Assembly: GCA_028285105.1 (NCBI GenBank)
Contig: JANQQE010000011.1
Location: 695,856-759,855 of the forward strand
Reading direction: 5' to 3'
Source of the DNA: Alphaproteobacteria bacterium
GTDB taxonomy: Bacteria; Planctomycetota; Phycisphaerae; UBA1845
DNA length: 64,000 nt
In this document: positions 52,265 to 62,221 of the stretch, one piece after another
How the letters are laid out: each line of letters starts with the position of its first letter
Numbering within the stretch: the stretch's first letter is position 1
Notes under the pieces: model-generated
The model's database searches: none
What the model saw: only the letters and a program-made list of their open reading frames with translations
Told to the model about the DNA's origin: nothing
Translations under genes and position numbers: made by a program

Positions 52265-53176
52265 CTATCGCTTTCTTGTGTTCGTTTGCGTATCAAAATT
52301 TTCGGGGTCAGCCAGTGGCAGCGATAGACAAAATGTCGCCCCGCCGCCATCGCGATTGCTTGCTCGCACCGAACCGCCGTGCGCGTCTGCGATGCGATGA
52401 ACGATCGCCAATCCCAAACCCGTCCCGGACGACTTGGTCGTAAAGAATGGATGAAAAACCCGATTCATCAACTCCGGATCGATCCCCGGCCCGTCGTCCG
52501 TAATGACAAATGCGCAGTACGTCCCAGGTGTATTCCGCTCGACCGATACGCGAATCTCACCGCCATCGCCCGCCGCATCCACCGCATTCAAAAGCAGGTT
52601 CAACAAGGCACGCAACGTTTGATTCGGATCGACGTTTACCAGCAAGTCAGACGCAATGGGATCGACGCGCAGATCGCATCCGCGCGACGTGATCGCCGGA
52701 GCAGCCAACCCCAACGCCTCTTCGACCAACGCGCTCGCTCGATGCGGAGCAACATCTGGTTCAGATTCGCCGGCGAATTCGACCACGTCACCGACGATGC
52801 TTTCGAGGATACCAACGCCGTCCGACACTTTCCGTGCCAGTTCCTGCGAACTCGGTAACTCGCGCAGATCTTTGATGAGCAGATCTGCGTACAGTCGAAT
52901 CCCGCCGAGCGGATTGCGGATTTCGTGAGCGACGCCAGCGGCCATCTCACCCAGTGCAGCCAGCCGTTCGCGACGCGCCAACTCGCGATTCTTTTCCGCA
53001 AGTTGATCGTGCAGGCGGACGACTTGATCGCGCAACCGATCGTGCGACTGCTTCAGTCGTTCGGTGACCTCGTTGTAAGCGTTGATGATCGCCCCCAACT
53101 CGCGCTCGCGATGGGTGATCTTCGATGCCAACATGGGCGATCCGCCGGTCAAGTTGTGCTGGGTGGCTGTCGTCAC
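52265..53176 (-). CDS. Soluble histidine kinase paired with the flagellar regulator
   Basis: 303 residues from a GTG (an ATG 14 codons in is possible). There is no membrane segment and no recognised sensor domain; residues 20-75 are coiled coil. The dimerisation/phosphotransfer motif GVAHEIRNPLGGIRL carries His84. The ATP-binding boxes are NLLLNAVDAAGDGG, DDGPGIDPEL and FFTTKSSGTGLGLAIV. This matches FleS/FlgS-type cytoplasmic kinases that sense flagellar assembly rather than an external signal. Confidence 0.92.
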   Translation of the reverse strand: MTTATQHNLTGGSPMLASKITHRERELGAIINAYNEVTERLKQSHDRLRDQVVRLHDQLAEKNRELARRERLAALGEMAAGVAHEIRNPLGGIRLYADLLIKDLRELPSSQELARKVSDGVGILESIVGDVVEFAGESEPDVAPHRASALVEEALGLAAPAITSRGCDLRVDPIASDLLVNVDPNQTLRALLNLLLNAVDAAGDGGEIRVSVERNTPGTYCAFVITDDGPGIDPELMNRVFHPFFTTKSSGTGLGLAIVHRIADAHGGSVRASNRDGGGATFCLSLPLADPENFDTQTNTRKR

Positions 53177-53196
53177 GTGCTTGCGATCTCCGCGTT

Positions 53197-53673
53197 TCAG
53201 GCTTCGTTGTGCAATCGGTCGAATTGCGACGTGTTACCGTTGCCTGCGTTTTGATATGCCGCCACCGCCTTGCGACGATTGCGAACCGTTCCGAGTTCCA
53301 TACCAACCCGCTGTTTGCGAAGTTGAAGCATTTCGACGTCGGCTGCATCTCCGTCCAGCAGCGTCTTCAACCGCGAGTTGACTTTCGAGATCAAATCGTC
53401 AGCCATCGTGCGATCCTGCGCATCCAACTCTTCGCGAACGGTCGGCCAACTGTCGCGAAGCGGCGCCATTCGGGCATTGAGGGCGTCCAGTTCAATCGTC
53501 AAGCGCTGCCGCTGGGCCAATACCTTCATCAACGGACGTGTGTCTTCCGCCGCGACGAGTTTGCGCTGCTTAACCGCGAGCGACGTCAACTGATCGTAAA
53601 GTGAAAGCTGCCTCGAAAGCAGTCCAACGATTTCAGTTGCCTGCCTGAATGAATTCTTCTCGTCGTAAGTCAT
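53197..53673 (-). CDS. FlgN-like flagellar chaperone
   Basis: 158 residues from the ATG at 53673, which has a strong AAGGAGG; a longer frame upstream lacks support. All-helical, beginning FRQATEIVGLLSRQLSLYDQLTSLAVKQRKLV, which is the FlgN pattern. FlgN keeps the hook-filament junction proteins FlgK and FlgL soluble. It is 20 bases upstream of the kinase gene, so the first genes of the flagellar region appear to be flgN-like, kinase and regulator. Confidence 0.75.
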   Translation of the reverse strand: MTYDEKNSFRQATEIVGLLSRQLSLYDQLTSLAVKQRKLVAAEDTRPLMKVLAQRQRLTIELDALNARMAPLRDSWPTVREELDAQDRTMADDLISKVNSRLKTLLDGDAADVEMLQLRKQRVGMELGTVRNRRKAVAAYQNAGNGNTSQFDRLHNEA

Positions 53674-53746
53674 TTTGGCCTCCTTGCTGTGCCGTGGTCG
53701 AATGCGTTTCACGATTGAATCGCGTTTTGGCGATTCGCGTTGCGGT

Positions 53747-56143
53747 CTATCCATCTGCGAGAACTTCAGCGACCCATTCAAAGTGTTGTCGCCAACTTTC
53801 ACGAGTTTCCAATTCACCCTTGGCCGCAAAGAATCTCTCGTCAATCACGCCAACGAGATACTGCGCCCGACGCAGAGCAGATGCCGCTTCATTCGTCTTT
53901 CCCAAAAGAACGTAGCAATTGATCACCTGCACATACGCACCCAGTGCTGCCGGTCGATCTTTGTAAATCCACGCAATTCGCTCGTACAAGCTCAGCGCTT
54001 CGGCGTATCGTTCGAGTTCGAAAAGACATGCGGCTTCGTAGAGCCTTGCGTCCTGCAAATACACACTGTCGAGTATGTCCAGTTCCGTCTCACGCTGACT
54101 CATTTCATCGATTAGTTTTCTAAAATGCTCAGCCGCAACACCAAACCGGCGGTCAAGTTCAAACCGTAATCGCTTGCTTTCACCGACGAATTCCGGCTGA
54201 AGGACTTCATCTTTGATCGCCAGCGCGCTCTGGCGATAGGCGTCCGCAAGCAAGAACCGACTCTTGGTTTGACGTGGATCGTCGGGATAGCGTTGAATGA
54301 ACTCTTCCAGAACCGGAATGGCTTTTTCGTAGGCAGCCCGGCGACCGTACAACTCGCCGAGAAGAAAGAGCGCATCGCGAAATTCAACCGCATCCGGCGT
54401 GAAGATTTCCGAATCTCGTTTGATTTGAAGAAGGGCTTCTTCGGCTTGGGATTCGTACTCGCCCCCGCGTTCCATCATGCACTCAGCCAGCGGGATCAAC
54501 GCAGCATTGGCGAATGGCGATCGCGGGAAACTGCTGATATTTCGCTGATAAGCGTCGATGGCTTCTTCACATCGGCCCATCGCCTGGAGCGATTTACCCA
54601 ATCGAAGCAGCACGCGCGGAATGATTTCGGCATCGGAGCGATCGCGAACGAACGCTTTGAGAATCTCAATCGCCCGCTCGTGGTTACCGCCTTCGTCGAA
54701 CAGACCAGCCCCAATCCACATCGTCTCGCTGGCCCGCTCTTCATTCAGGGTGCTTCGCCATGACACCTTGACGAAAGTTTCACCGGCTTCATTGAACAAA
54801 CCGAGCGACTTGTCTGCGCTCCACCGATCGCCCGATTCGACAATGTTGGACTCGGCAAGATCATCGGTTGGTCTCTGCGCCAGATAGGACCGAGCCTTGA
54901 TCGCTTGAAGGCGACCCAGTTGACTGAGGACGCGCGACATCGTGTCATCGTCTTCAGGGTCGACGAGAGATAAACCCTGTTTCAGAAAACCGATCGCATG
55001 TTCAATGTCGTCGTTCGTGTTGGCAAAGTCAGCACTGGCAACGACCGCAGCCAAAACACCATCATGTGTGACCTGCTCCAAACCCGTCGGGCGTCGCAGT
55101 TCGTCGATGATTTTCGCGTAATACTTTTTTGCCTCGTCGAAACGCTGCAACATCGTGGACGCTTCGGCCATCCCAAGCATTGACGCCGTGACGTAATCCC
55201 GATCTTGCATTGCGTTGACGACGTTCCTGAAAATCGAGATCGCCTCTTCCGGTCGCTGGGCACCGCCATCGCTAAGCACCACCGACCCCAGAAGCCACGA
55301 CGCTCTGCTCCAAACCGGATTGTCATCGCCGATCTCATTGAGAAGGGTTCGCAGCCCAAGTTCGGTTTCGTCGTAACGTCCTTCGCCACGCAGGCCCAGT
55401 AGCGTCAAATATTGAATGTGTGGTGCGAAGCGCGTGTAAGCGAATTTAGAACGATAACGCTCCATGAGCGCTGCAATTTTTTCTGACGCCCCTTGCCGAT
55501 CGAGCAAATGCGCCCACTCTTCGACTCCCCAGTACAAATCCGCCAACGAGTTTTCTGCATCGTCGCAAAACGAAGCCAAAAGCGCAAACGTTTCATCCTC
55601 CGAAACGCTTGTAAGTTTCATGCCAAGTTTGATCACCTTGCGACGATCGGCGAGCGCCGGCGCAACCCCAATATCGACAGCCGACTGATAATGCGTTCGT
55701 GCGAGCAACGACTGACCGAGGGCCTCGTGACATGCGGCGATACGACGATGATCCACCGCGCCCAGGGGAAATCTCAATTCGATCGCACGCTTGTATTGCT
55801 CAAGCGTTTCACCGGCATCTTCGGCTGTGATCTTTCCAGAATTGCTTGCGCGCTCGAAGAGCGCTCGGGCTTCATATGCATGAAGGCGACTGCGATCTTG
55901 ATCGGCGATGTCTTCCCATGTTTGAAGATGACGCGTGAGATCAAGTGCGGGAACGTACAACTGCCCGTTGATCATGCGGTTGATGCGGCTTAGGTTTTCG
56001 TCGATGCCGATCTTGCGGGTGGGTGAGTCGATTTGTAGCGCCACGGTCGCGAGTGCAGCCAACGACAGGAAGAAGGCAGGTATCTGCCATTTTCCCGACG
56101 CGCGCTCTCCGAACGTCATGCGATAGTCAATCGTGTCGCTCAT
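53747..56143 (-). CDS. Large TPR protein with one membrane helix
   Basis: 798 residues from the ATG at 56143 (a start 36 codons earlier is possible but precedes the membrane helix by an unlikely stretch). One hydrophobic helix near residue 25 (WQIPAFFLSLAALATVALQI) anchors the protein, and the rest is a chain of tetratricopeptide repeats (for example IEILKAFVRDRSDAEIIPRVLLRLGKSL, AYEKAIPVLEEFIQRYPDDPRQTKSRFLLADAY). It resembles the outer TPR proteins common in planctomycetes and could be a periplasmic scaffold. It lies 73 bases upstream of the flgN-like gene and may be co-transcribed with it. Confidence 0.75.
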   Translation of the reverse strand: MSDTIDYRMTFGERASGKWQIPAFFLSLAALATVALQIDSPTRKIGIDENLSRINRMINGQLYVPALDLTRHLQTWEDIADQDRSRLHAYEARALFERASNSGKITAEDAGETLEQYKRAIELRFPLGAVDHRRIAACHEALGQSLLARTHYQSAVDIGVAPALADRRKVIKLGMKLTSVSEDETFALLASFCDDAENSLADLYWGVEEWAHLLDRQGASEKIAALMERYRSKFAYTRFAPHIQYLTLLGLRGEGRYDETELGLRTLLNEIGDDNPVWSRASWLLGSVVLSDGGAQRPEEAISIFRNVVNAMQDRDYVTASMLGMAEASTMLQRFDEAKKYYAKIIDELRRPTGLEQVTHDGVLAAVVASADFANTNDDIEHAIGFLKQGLSLVDPEDDDTMSRVLSQLGRLQAIKARSYLAQRPTDDLAESNIVESGDRWSADKSLGLFNEAGETFVKVSWRSTLNEERASETMWIGAGLFDEGGNHERAIEILKAFVRDRSDAEIIPRVLLRLGKSLQAMGRCEEAIDAYQRNISSFPRSPFANAALIPLAECMMERGGEYESQAEEALLQIKRDSEIFTPDAVEFRDALFLLGELYGRRAAYEKAIPVLEEFIQRYPDDPRQTKSRFLLADAYRQSALAIKDEVLQPEFVGESKRLRFELDRRFGVAAEHFRKLIDEMSQRETELDILDSVYLQDARLYEAACLFELERYAEALSLYERIAWIYKDRPAALGAYVQVINCYVLLGKTNEAASALRRAQYLVGVIDERFFAAKGELETRESWRQHFEWVAEVLADG

Positions 56144-56524
56144 CCTGAGCCAACCCTCGTTGAAGCATCCATGCTCTTGAGTCGCGAACCCGGCGGGTCC
56201 GCAAAGTGGTACAGGGTTGTCGGCAATAAATGCCGGACGTCTTGACCGCAATCGCGGTTCGTCAATCGATGATCGTTCTTTTGCTTATGTTCGATTCAAA
56301 CGAATGTGCGCGGTTATTGCGCTTGTTGAGAACCACACTTGAATGGCCGGCTTGTACTCGCTATTCGATGTGCACAAGCTGCATCCTTTCCGCAGTACTG
56401 TAACGCGATGCTTACCGGGAATTGAATAAATGTTGATATGCCATTTCAGGGTTGATACGGTGCGCGACTCGCGTTTTCACTATTGCGAACTGCGATTGCT
56501 TGAAACGCGCAGGACTGATTCGGT
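56144..56524. other. 381-base intergenic region, no gene seen
   Basis: Lies between pyrE and the TPR gene, both minus. I see no terminator hairpin with a T-run and no clear promoter. No open frame with a ribosome site is present. Confidence 0.4.
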
Positions 56525-57052
56525 TCACTCAGATTTGATTCCGAGGTCCACTGTCGTCATCAGTGCCTCGAATCGAAAGCCTGCCGCCTCGATGTTCTCC
56601 CTAGCGCCTTCCAAACGATCGATCACCGCAACGATCGAAACCACGCTCGCCCCGAGTTTGACAATCTGCTTAGCCGCTTCAAGTACCTGACCGCCCGTCG
56701 TGGCGATATCTTCGACGATCAACACCTTGTCGCTGCTCTCAATGAAACCTTCAAACGCATTGCCGGTTCCATAGTCCTTCCTGGCATTGCGGACGATGAC
56801 GAACGGAATGCCAGATTCCATTGAAGCAGCCGCCGCCAGCGAAACACCACCCAATTCTGCCCCGGCGATGCGCGTCGTTTCGGCCGTAACGTGTTTGGCA
56901 AAGAGCGCGCCTAAGTGCTTCAAGATGTCCGGTTGCGTTTCAAACCGATATTTGTCGAGGTAGTAATTGCTTCGCCGACCCGACCGCAAGAGAAAGTCGC
57001 CTTCCAGATAAGCGGTCTCCTTGATCCGTCCGATGAGTTCGTTATGCGTCAC
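56525..57052 (-). CDS. pyrE: Orotate phosphoribosyltransferase
   Basis: 175 residues from a GTG, slightly short for PyrE. The PRPP-binding motif VLIVEDIATTGG and the loop VRNARKDYGTGN are present, with FLLRSGRRSNYYLDKYRF at the N-terminus. It makes orotidine monophosphate from orotate. It follows purB by 33 bases, so pyrimidine and purine genes share a transcript. Confidence 0.92.
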   Translation of the reverse strand: MTHNELIGRIKETAYLEGDFLLRSGRRSNYYLDKYRFETQPDILKHLGALFAKHVTAETTRIAGAELGGVSLAAAASMESGIPFVIVRNARKDYGTGNAFEGFIESSDKVLIVEDIATTGGQVLEAAKQIVKLGASVVSIVAVIDRLEGARENIEAAGFRFEALMTTVDLGIKSE

Positions 57053-57085
57053 AGAACTTCTCCCCTGCCGATTCGAATTTGCAAT

Positions 57086-58519
57086 CTATACGCTGAGTTG
57101 GGACGAAACTTTCTTGCTGCGTGCGTACCGGCGTCGAATGGGCGCAACGACTTGCGCCACAAACTCATCGACCTGCTGCGGTGCGCGTCCGACGTACTTA
57201 CTCGAGTCCAGCACCTTCTCAAATGCGACGCCGTCAAAATGCGCGTCGGCTTTGAGGCGGGCGATCAAATCGTTCGGCTTACCGTGTTGTTTCACTTGCG
57301 CGCCGGCAGCGTGAGAATGAACTCGAATGCGTTCATGCAATTCCTGTCGATCACCACCCGCCTTCGATGCCGCCATCATGATATTCTCGGTCGCGATAAA
57401 TGGCAGTTCATCGTCGATGCGTTTCCGAATCATCTTCGGATAAACCACGAGACCAGCCGAGACGTTGTGCATCAGTTTCAGCATGCCATCGGTTGCAAGA
57501 AACAATTCCGGAATGCTTACCCGTTTGTTCGCCGAATCATCGAGGGTGCGTTCAAGCCACTGTTCTGCGGCTGTCATCTGCGGACTCGTTGCAAGCGACA
57601 GCACCAACCGCGCCAACCCCGTCGCCCGTTCCATCCGCATTGGATTGCGTTTGTACGCCATAGCGCTCGAACCGACTTGCGCTTTTTCAAACGGTTCCTC
57701 GATCTCCTTCAAATTCGACAGGAGTCGCAAATCGTTGGCTGTCTTATGAACACTTTGCGCCACACCCGCGAGCGTCGCTGCCACCTGCGCATCAACCTTT
57801 CGCGAATACGTCTGTCCGGTGACCGGCTCGCATTTTTGAAACCCGAACGATTTCGCAACCAGCTTCTCCAAACGTTTCACCTTGGCGTGGCGACCTTCAA
57901 ACAACTCAAGAAAACTCGCCTGCGTACCCGTCGTTCCCTTAACGCCGCGAAACCGAAGCTGCTTGATGCGAAGTTCGACTTCCTCAAGATCACGGGCAAA
58001 ATCCCAACACCAAAGCGTTGCCCGTTTGCCGACGGTCGTCAGTTGTGCCGGCTGATAGTGAGTGAACCCGAGTGTCGGCATCGCCCGATAGCGTTTCGCG
58101 AACTTGCCAAGTCGATCGATGATACTCGCGAGCCAGATCGCGATGCGCTCGAGCGCCTCGCGCATGATGATCAGGTCTGCATTGTCAACGATGAACGCGC
58201 TCGTCGCCCCGAGGTGCAGGATGCTCCGAGCCGACGGAGCCACATCGCCAAACACATGAACGTGGGCCATCACATCATGGCGCAGTTTCGATTCGTATTT
58301 CGCAGCCGCATCGAAATCGACTTTTTCAAGCCCGCGTTTCAATGTGGATATCTGTCGTGCGGTAATCGGCAGACCCAATTCCCGCTGCCCCTCCGCCAAC
58401 GCCAGCCACAGCGACCGCCAAACGACAATTCGCCGACGCGCTCCGAACAATTCACTCATTTCGCGCGAGGCATTTCTCGCGACCAACGGCGATTCATACA
58501 TCAGATTGGTTTGGCTCAT
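57086..58519 (-). CDS. purB: Adenylosuccinate lyase
   Basis: 477 residues. The fumarase/aspartase-fold signature GSSAMAYKRNP (283-293), the LHLGATSAFIVDNAD region and GFTHYQPAQ (catalytic His154) are intact. It acts twice in purine synthesis, on SAICAR and on adenylosuccinate. The long C-terminus is typical of the eukaryote-like PurB group. Confidence 0.93.
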   Translation of the reverse strand: MSQTNLMYESPLVARNASREMSELFGARRRIVVWRSLWLALAEGQRELGLPITARQISTLKRGLEKVDFDAAAKYESKLRHDVMAHVHVFGDVAPSARSILHLGATSAFIVDNADLIIMREALERIAIWLASIIDRLGKFAKRYRAMPTLGFTHYQPAQLTTVGKRATLWCWDFARDLEEVELRIKQLRFRGVKGTTGTQASFLELFEGRHAKVKRLEKLVAKSFGFQKCEPVTGQTYSRKVDAQVAATLAGVAQSVHKTANDLRLLSNLKEIEEPFEKAQVGSSAMAYKRNPMRMERATGLARLVLSLATSPQMTAAEQWLERTLDDSANKRVSIPELFLATDGMLKLMHNVSAGLVVYPKMIRKRIDDELPFIATENIMMAASKAGGDRQELHERIRVHSHAAGAQVKQHGKPNDLIARLKADAHFDGVAFEKVLDSSKYVGRAPQQVDEFVAQVVAPIRRRYARSKKVSSQLSV

Positions 58520-58818
58520 GGCAGCTCAAAAAGTGGAAGAATTGGTTCGATGACCCAAAAGGCTGTTTCACTCCCGGAAACCCGCATATCAGGCAGTTCA
58601 ACTCGACGAGACATTGCTCACGGGATACCATAATGACGATGTCGAACCTGCCTGGCGGTGAAACATCGGGGAAAGCAACACACCCGTAAAGCCATTCAGG
58701 TCAAGTAATTATCAGGATTCGCCGATCAGAGCTTGCTACATCTGGACCGCACGATGGACGATAACCCATTGGAATGTTTTATACCCCGTCGGACCGCTAA
58801 CTCAACCTTTGAGGAATC
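58520..58818. other. 299-base divergent intergenic region, no gene seen
   Basis: Separates purB (minus) from the tandem-cyclophilin gene (plus), which has a clear ribosome site (TTTGAGGA). Short frames in the first 110 bases lack support. Promoters for both genes are expected here; I cannot place them with confidence. Confidence 0.4.
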
Positions 58819-60888
58819 ATGAAACACAACGTCAAAATCCGGCCAACCTATTATCTGGCACTTGCTTGCACGTTGTTGTCGGTTGCAGCTTGTGAGTTGA
58901 TTGTTGCACCACAATCGGAAAAACTCGATGCGGACGCCGGACCTGATCTTGTTGTCCCACTCGACGAGCGATTCGAGTTGCTCGCGACTGCCACTGGCGG
59001 ACTCACACCCTATCGTTTCCGTTGGAGCCTCGAAAATCAACCCGACGAATCGACGTTTGAACTGACCGACGCCAACACCAGCGCCCTGATTCAAGTCGGA
59101 CCGTTGGCAGTCAACGGGCCATATCTGTTTCGCGTACTTGCGACGGACCGATCCGGACAGAGCAATGCCTCGTTCGTGCGCGTGCTTGTCGGTGGCGATC
59201 TCGAGATCACTGCAACCTCAACCGAATCGCTTCGGTTAATTGGCGAGACCACCGAGTTGGACGCTGTGCTTGACACCGACACGTCTGGGTTTGGCGAATT
59301 GACCTACGCATGGTCCGTCGTTAACGGCGATGCGGAACTCGACAATCCAGCCAGTCGTAATCCCCGGGCAACCATCATGTCTGCTGATTCGGTGAGGCTC
59401 CGCGTCAGCATTTCCGGCGAAGAAAATGGCATCGAAAGGTTTGGCGTTCAGGACGTGTTCGTCGTGGGAATCGAAGACACTGCACCTCAAGTCATCATTG
59501 AAAATACGGGTGCAGTCAATGGCCGAATGGTCCTTGAATTACTCACCGAAGCGGCTCCCAACACCTGTGCAAATTTTCTTCGGTACGTAGACGACGGATA
59601 CTACGAAGGCATCATTTGGCACCGAATCGTTACAGACTTCGTAATTCAGACCGGCAATTTCGACCGATTCAACGGCACGGTACGCGAAAAGCCAGGGCAG
59701 CGCGAAATGATTGCAAGTGAAGCATTCAATGGATTCAGCAACCTTCGCAGCGCGATATCGATGGCCCTGCGTGGTACGGACGAAAACTCGGGATCCAATC
59801 AGTTTTTCATCAACCTTGATGACAACAGCGAACTGGATGACGGCGATCCACCATTTACTGTTTTTGCGCGGGTCGTCGAAGGCATGGACGTCGCGGACGA
59901 GATTGTAGCATTGCCCACCGGTGATCCGGACACCATGCAGGATCAGCCGAACGAAGACGTGGTCATGTCATCCGTCATGCGGGCCGAAACCAAGATTCCG
60001 GTCTCACCACCTGACGACATTCGGTCGGTTGATACAAACGGCATGGAAGACGCCGATACGAATGGCATGGATGACGCTGATACGAATGGTACGATGGACG
60101 TCCCAACCGCGACAATCACCGCTTCCGTGCCCATTCAAATCGTCGGGGCTGATGTGGAGCTTTCCGTTTCCGCAGATGGCGTGCCTGTTGACGCCAACTA
60201 TTCCTGGAGCAGTTCAAACGGGATCGCCGATTTTGAATCGCCTAACGACGCCCAAACCATTGCAACCATCAACTCCAATGATTCCATCGTACTTAAGGTC
60301 GAAGTCCGAAACCCAGACGGAGAAGTGATCACAGAGGGCAGACAAGTTGTTGTGGGGGTTCCTTCAACTCGTCCCCAAATCGTGATTGAAAACGAAGGCG
60401 GTGTGGAAGGCGACATCTTGATAGAACTCAACACCAACATTGCCCCGGCAACATGTGCAAATTTCTTGCGATACGTCGACGACAGTTTCTACTCCGGGAT
60501 CGTTTGGCATCGCGTCGTCGAAGATTTTGTGATCCAGATGGGTGGATTTCGACGAGAGGTTAAAGGAGAGCCCTTGGTCGAGTCAGAAGGCATTCGTGAG
60601 CCGGTCATGAGTGAAGCCGACAACGGCGAGAGCAATGTCGAGGGTACGATCGCATTTGCCCTTCGCGGCCAGGACGCGGATTCCGCTACAAGTCAGATCT
60701 TCATCAATCTGAAAGACAACCCCAACTTAGATACTGGTCCGCCGCCATTCACGGTTTTTGGTCGTGTCATTGACGGATTGGAGGTTGTTGATCAAATCGC
60801 GGCCGTGGATACAGGAAACGACGGGCAGCTCAATGACGTCCCTGCGGAAGACATCGTCATCAGGCGCGTCAGGCGAGTCAATCCTTAG
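58819..60888 (+). CDS. Lipoprotein with two cyclophilin (PPIase) domains
   Basis: 689 residues. The signal sequence ends SVAAC (lipid-attached Cys25). Residues 40-215 are two Ig/PKD-like beta domains (GGLTPYRFRWS, LTYAWSVVNG). Cyclophilin 1 spans about 224-397, followed by an acidic 24-residue repeat linker (405-428), a third beta domain (about 430-515) and cyclophilin 2 (about 520-686). Both cyclophilins keep the catalytic arginine (WHRIVTDFVIQ, Arg269; WHRVVEDFVIQ, Arg565) and the TCANFLRYVDD helix, so both are probably active prolyl isomerases outside the membrane. The two domains are clearly related, suggesting an internal duplication that included the preceding beta domain. Confidence 0.88.
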   Translation: MKHNVKIRPTYYLALACTLLSVAACELIVAPQSEKLDADAGPDLVVPLDERFELLATATGGLTPYRFRWSLENQPDESTFELTDANTSALIQVGPLAVNGPYLFRVLATDRSGQSNASFVRVLVGGDLEITATSTESLRLIGETTELDAVLDTDTSGFGELTYAWSVVNGDAELDNPASRNPRATIMSADSVRLRVSISGEENGIERFGVQDVFVVGIEDTAPQVIIENTGAVNGRMVLELLTEAAPNTCANFLRYVDDGYYEGIIWHRIVTDFVIQTGNFDRFNGTVREKPGQREMIASEAFNGFSNLRSAISMALRGTDENSGSNQFFINLDDNSELDDGDPPFTVFARVVEGMDVADEIVALPTGDPDTMQDQPNEDVVMSSVMRAETKIPVSPPDDIRSVDTNGMEDADTNGMDDADTNGTMDVPTATITASVPIQIVGADVELSVSADGVPVDANYSWSSSNGIADFESPNDAQTIATINSNDSIVLKVEVRNPDGEVITEGRQVVVGVPSTRPQIVIENEGGVEGDILIELNTNIAPATCANFLRYVDDSFYSGIVWHRVVEDFVIQMGGFRREVKGEPLVESEGIREPVMSEADNGESNVEGTIAFALRGQDADSATSQIFINLKDNPNLDTGPPPFTVFGRVIDGLEVVDQIAAVDTGNDGQLNDVPAEDIVIRRVRRVNP
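60031..60102 (+). repeat. Three 24-bp tandem repeats in the cyclophilin linker
   Basis: Each unit encodes a form of DTNGM(E/D)DA. Read across units this gives DADTNGMDD, a D-x-D-x-N-G-x-x-D calcium-loop pattern as in thrombospondin type 3 and EF-hand loops. Confidence 0.75.
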
Positions 60889-60989
60889 ACACCGTTTCTT
60901 GCTCGTCAAGACCTTGAATAATTCGAGCTGGTGGTGACAATACAGCACCGAGGCTTTGTTTCTTATGTCAATAAAGTGATCAATAGCAC

Positions 60990-62103
60990 ATGAGCATCAA
61001 CATAGACGACGCATCTAACCGCCTCGAAACCCTTTCTTCCCGGATCATCGCCATCCGGGACTCTCTTTGACTTGCCATCCAAAGAATCGGAACTCGAAGA
61101 ACTCAATTCGCAGATGGCCGCCCCAAATTTCTGGGACGATTCCGACGCTGCGCAGCAAACTGTCCAGCGACTCAAGTTGCTTAAGAGCGCTGTCGAACCG
61201 GTGCGCAACCTGCTCACCCGCATCGAGGACAGTCAAGCGATGCTGGAAATGCTGCAAGAGGAATCCGACAGCGAGTTGGCTGCTGAACTGGACTCTGAAA
61301 TCTCCGGCATCGATGCAGAGGTTGATCGTGTCGAGCGCTTGACGTTGCTGTCGGGTGAACATGACGCACAGAATTGTTATTTCAACATCCAAGCCGGAAC
61401 CGGCGGAGCCGATGCGCAAGACTGGGCTGAGATGATGATGCGGATGTACCTTCGCTATTTCGAGCGAAACGGGTTCGATGTCGAGCAACTCGCCATGAAG
61501 GAAGGCGAGGAAGCCGGCATCCAATCCGTCAACCTCCACGTTAAAGGCCCATATGCATACGGTTTAATGTCATGCGAAATGGGCGTGCATCGGATGGAAC
61601 GCATCAGCCCATTCAACGCGCAAGGCAAGCGTCAGACCAGCTTTGCAAGCGTCGATGTGCAACCGGAAATTGACGACATTGCCATCGACATCGACTGGGA
61701 CAAGGACGTTCGCGAAGACACCTACCGTGCCAGCGGTGCGGGCGGTCAGCACGTCAACAAAACGTCGTCGGCGGTTCGACTCACGCACCTCGAAAACAAC
61801 GTCGTCGTGCAGTGTCAAAGCGATCGAAGCCAACACAAGAACCGAGCAGCCGCCCGCAAGATGCTCGCTGCCAAGCTGTATCACGTCGAGCAATCCAAGC
61901 GCGATGCCGAACTTGCCAAAATGTACGGTGAAAAGGGTCAGATCGGGTGGGGATATCGAATCCGTACCTACACGCTACAACCTTACCGACAGGTGAAGGA
62001 CGAGCGCACGGGATTCAAAGATGGAAATGTGGACGCGATACTGGATGGCGATCTAAGCGGATTCATCGATGCGATGCTTCGCAAGCGCGCCGGCCAGAAT
62101 TAG
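60990..62103 (+). CDS. prfB: Peptide chain release factor 2, programmed +1 frameshift
   Basis: Frame zero runs from the ATG at 60990 for 26 codons to CTT-TGA-C at 61065-61071. Slipping one base at CTT continues as GAC in the frame that ends at 62103, giving 370 residues, almost the length of E. coli RF2. The slip site CTTTGAC is the classical prfB site; a weak GGGA lies 5 bases upstream of it. The specificity tripeptide SPF (206-208) reads UGA/UAA and GGQ (251-253) catalyses peptide release; both sit where expected. The in-frame TGA is the autoregulatory signal, since low RF2 favours the frameshift. It is convergent with the PpiD-like gene. Confidence 0.96.
61065..61071 (+). promoter_or_regulatory. 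prfB programmed frameshift site CTTTGAC
   Basis: CTT, then the in-frame TGA, then C. Ribosomes pausing at TGA slip forward from CTT to TTT and continue with GAC. The context matches the E. coli site. Confidence 0.93.
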
Positions 62104-62221
62104 CTGACACACCAAATTCACGCAGAGTCTCACATATTTCGCAGTGCTGCATTTGCTGCAAATCCAATCGTGCTGCGGACTCAAAATCACTTGCAGGTCA
62201 GCAACCAGTCGGTCGCACAAA

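Noticed and set aside
56915..58633. 572-codon plus-strand open frame opposite purB and pyrE
   Set aside because: It is an antisense shadow: the minus-strand proteins are clearly PurB and PyrE, and the plus product is Arg/His-rich without any family pattern.
61068..61070. In-frame TGA in prfB as a selenocysteine codon or nonsense mutation
   Set aside because: The CTTTGAC context at codon 26-27 is the standard RF2 frameshift site, and the downstream frame is intact.
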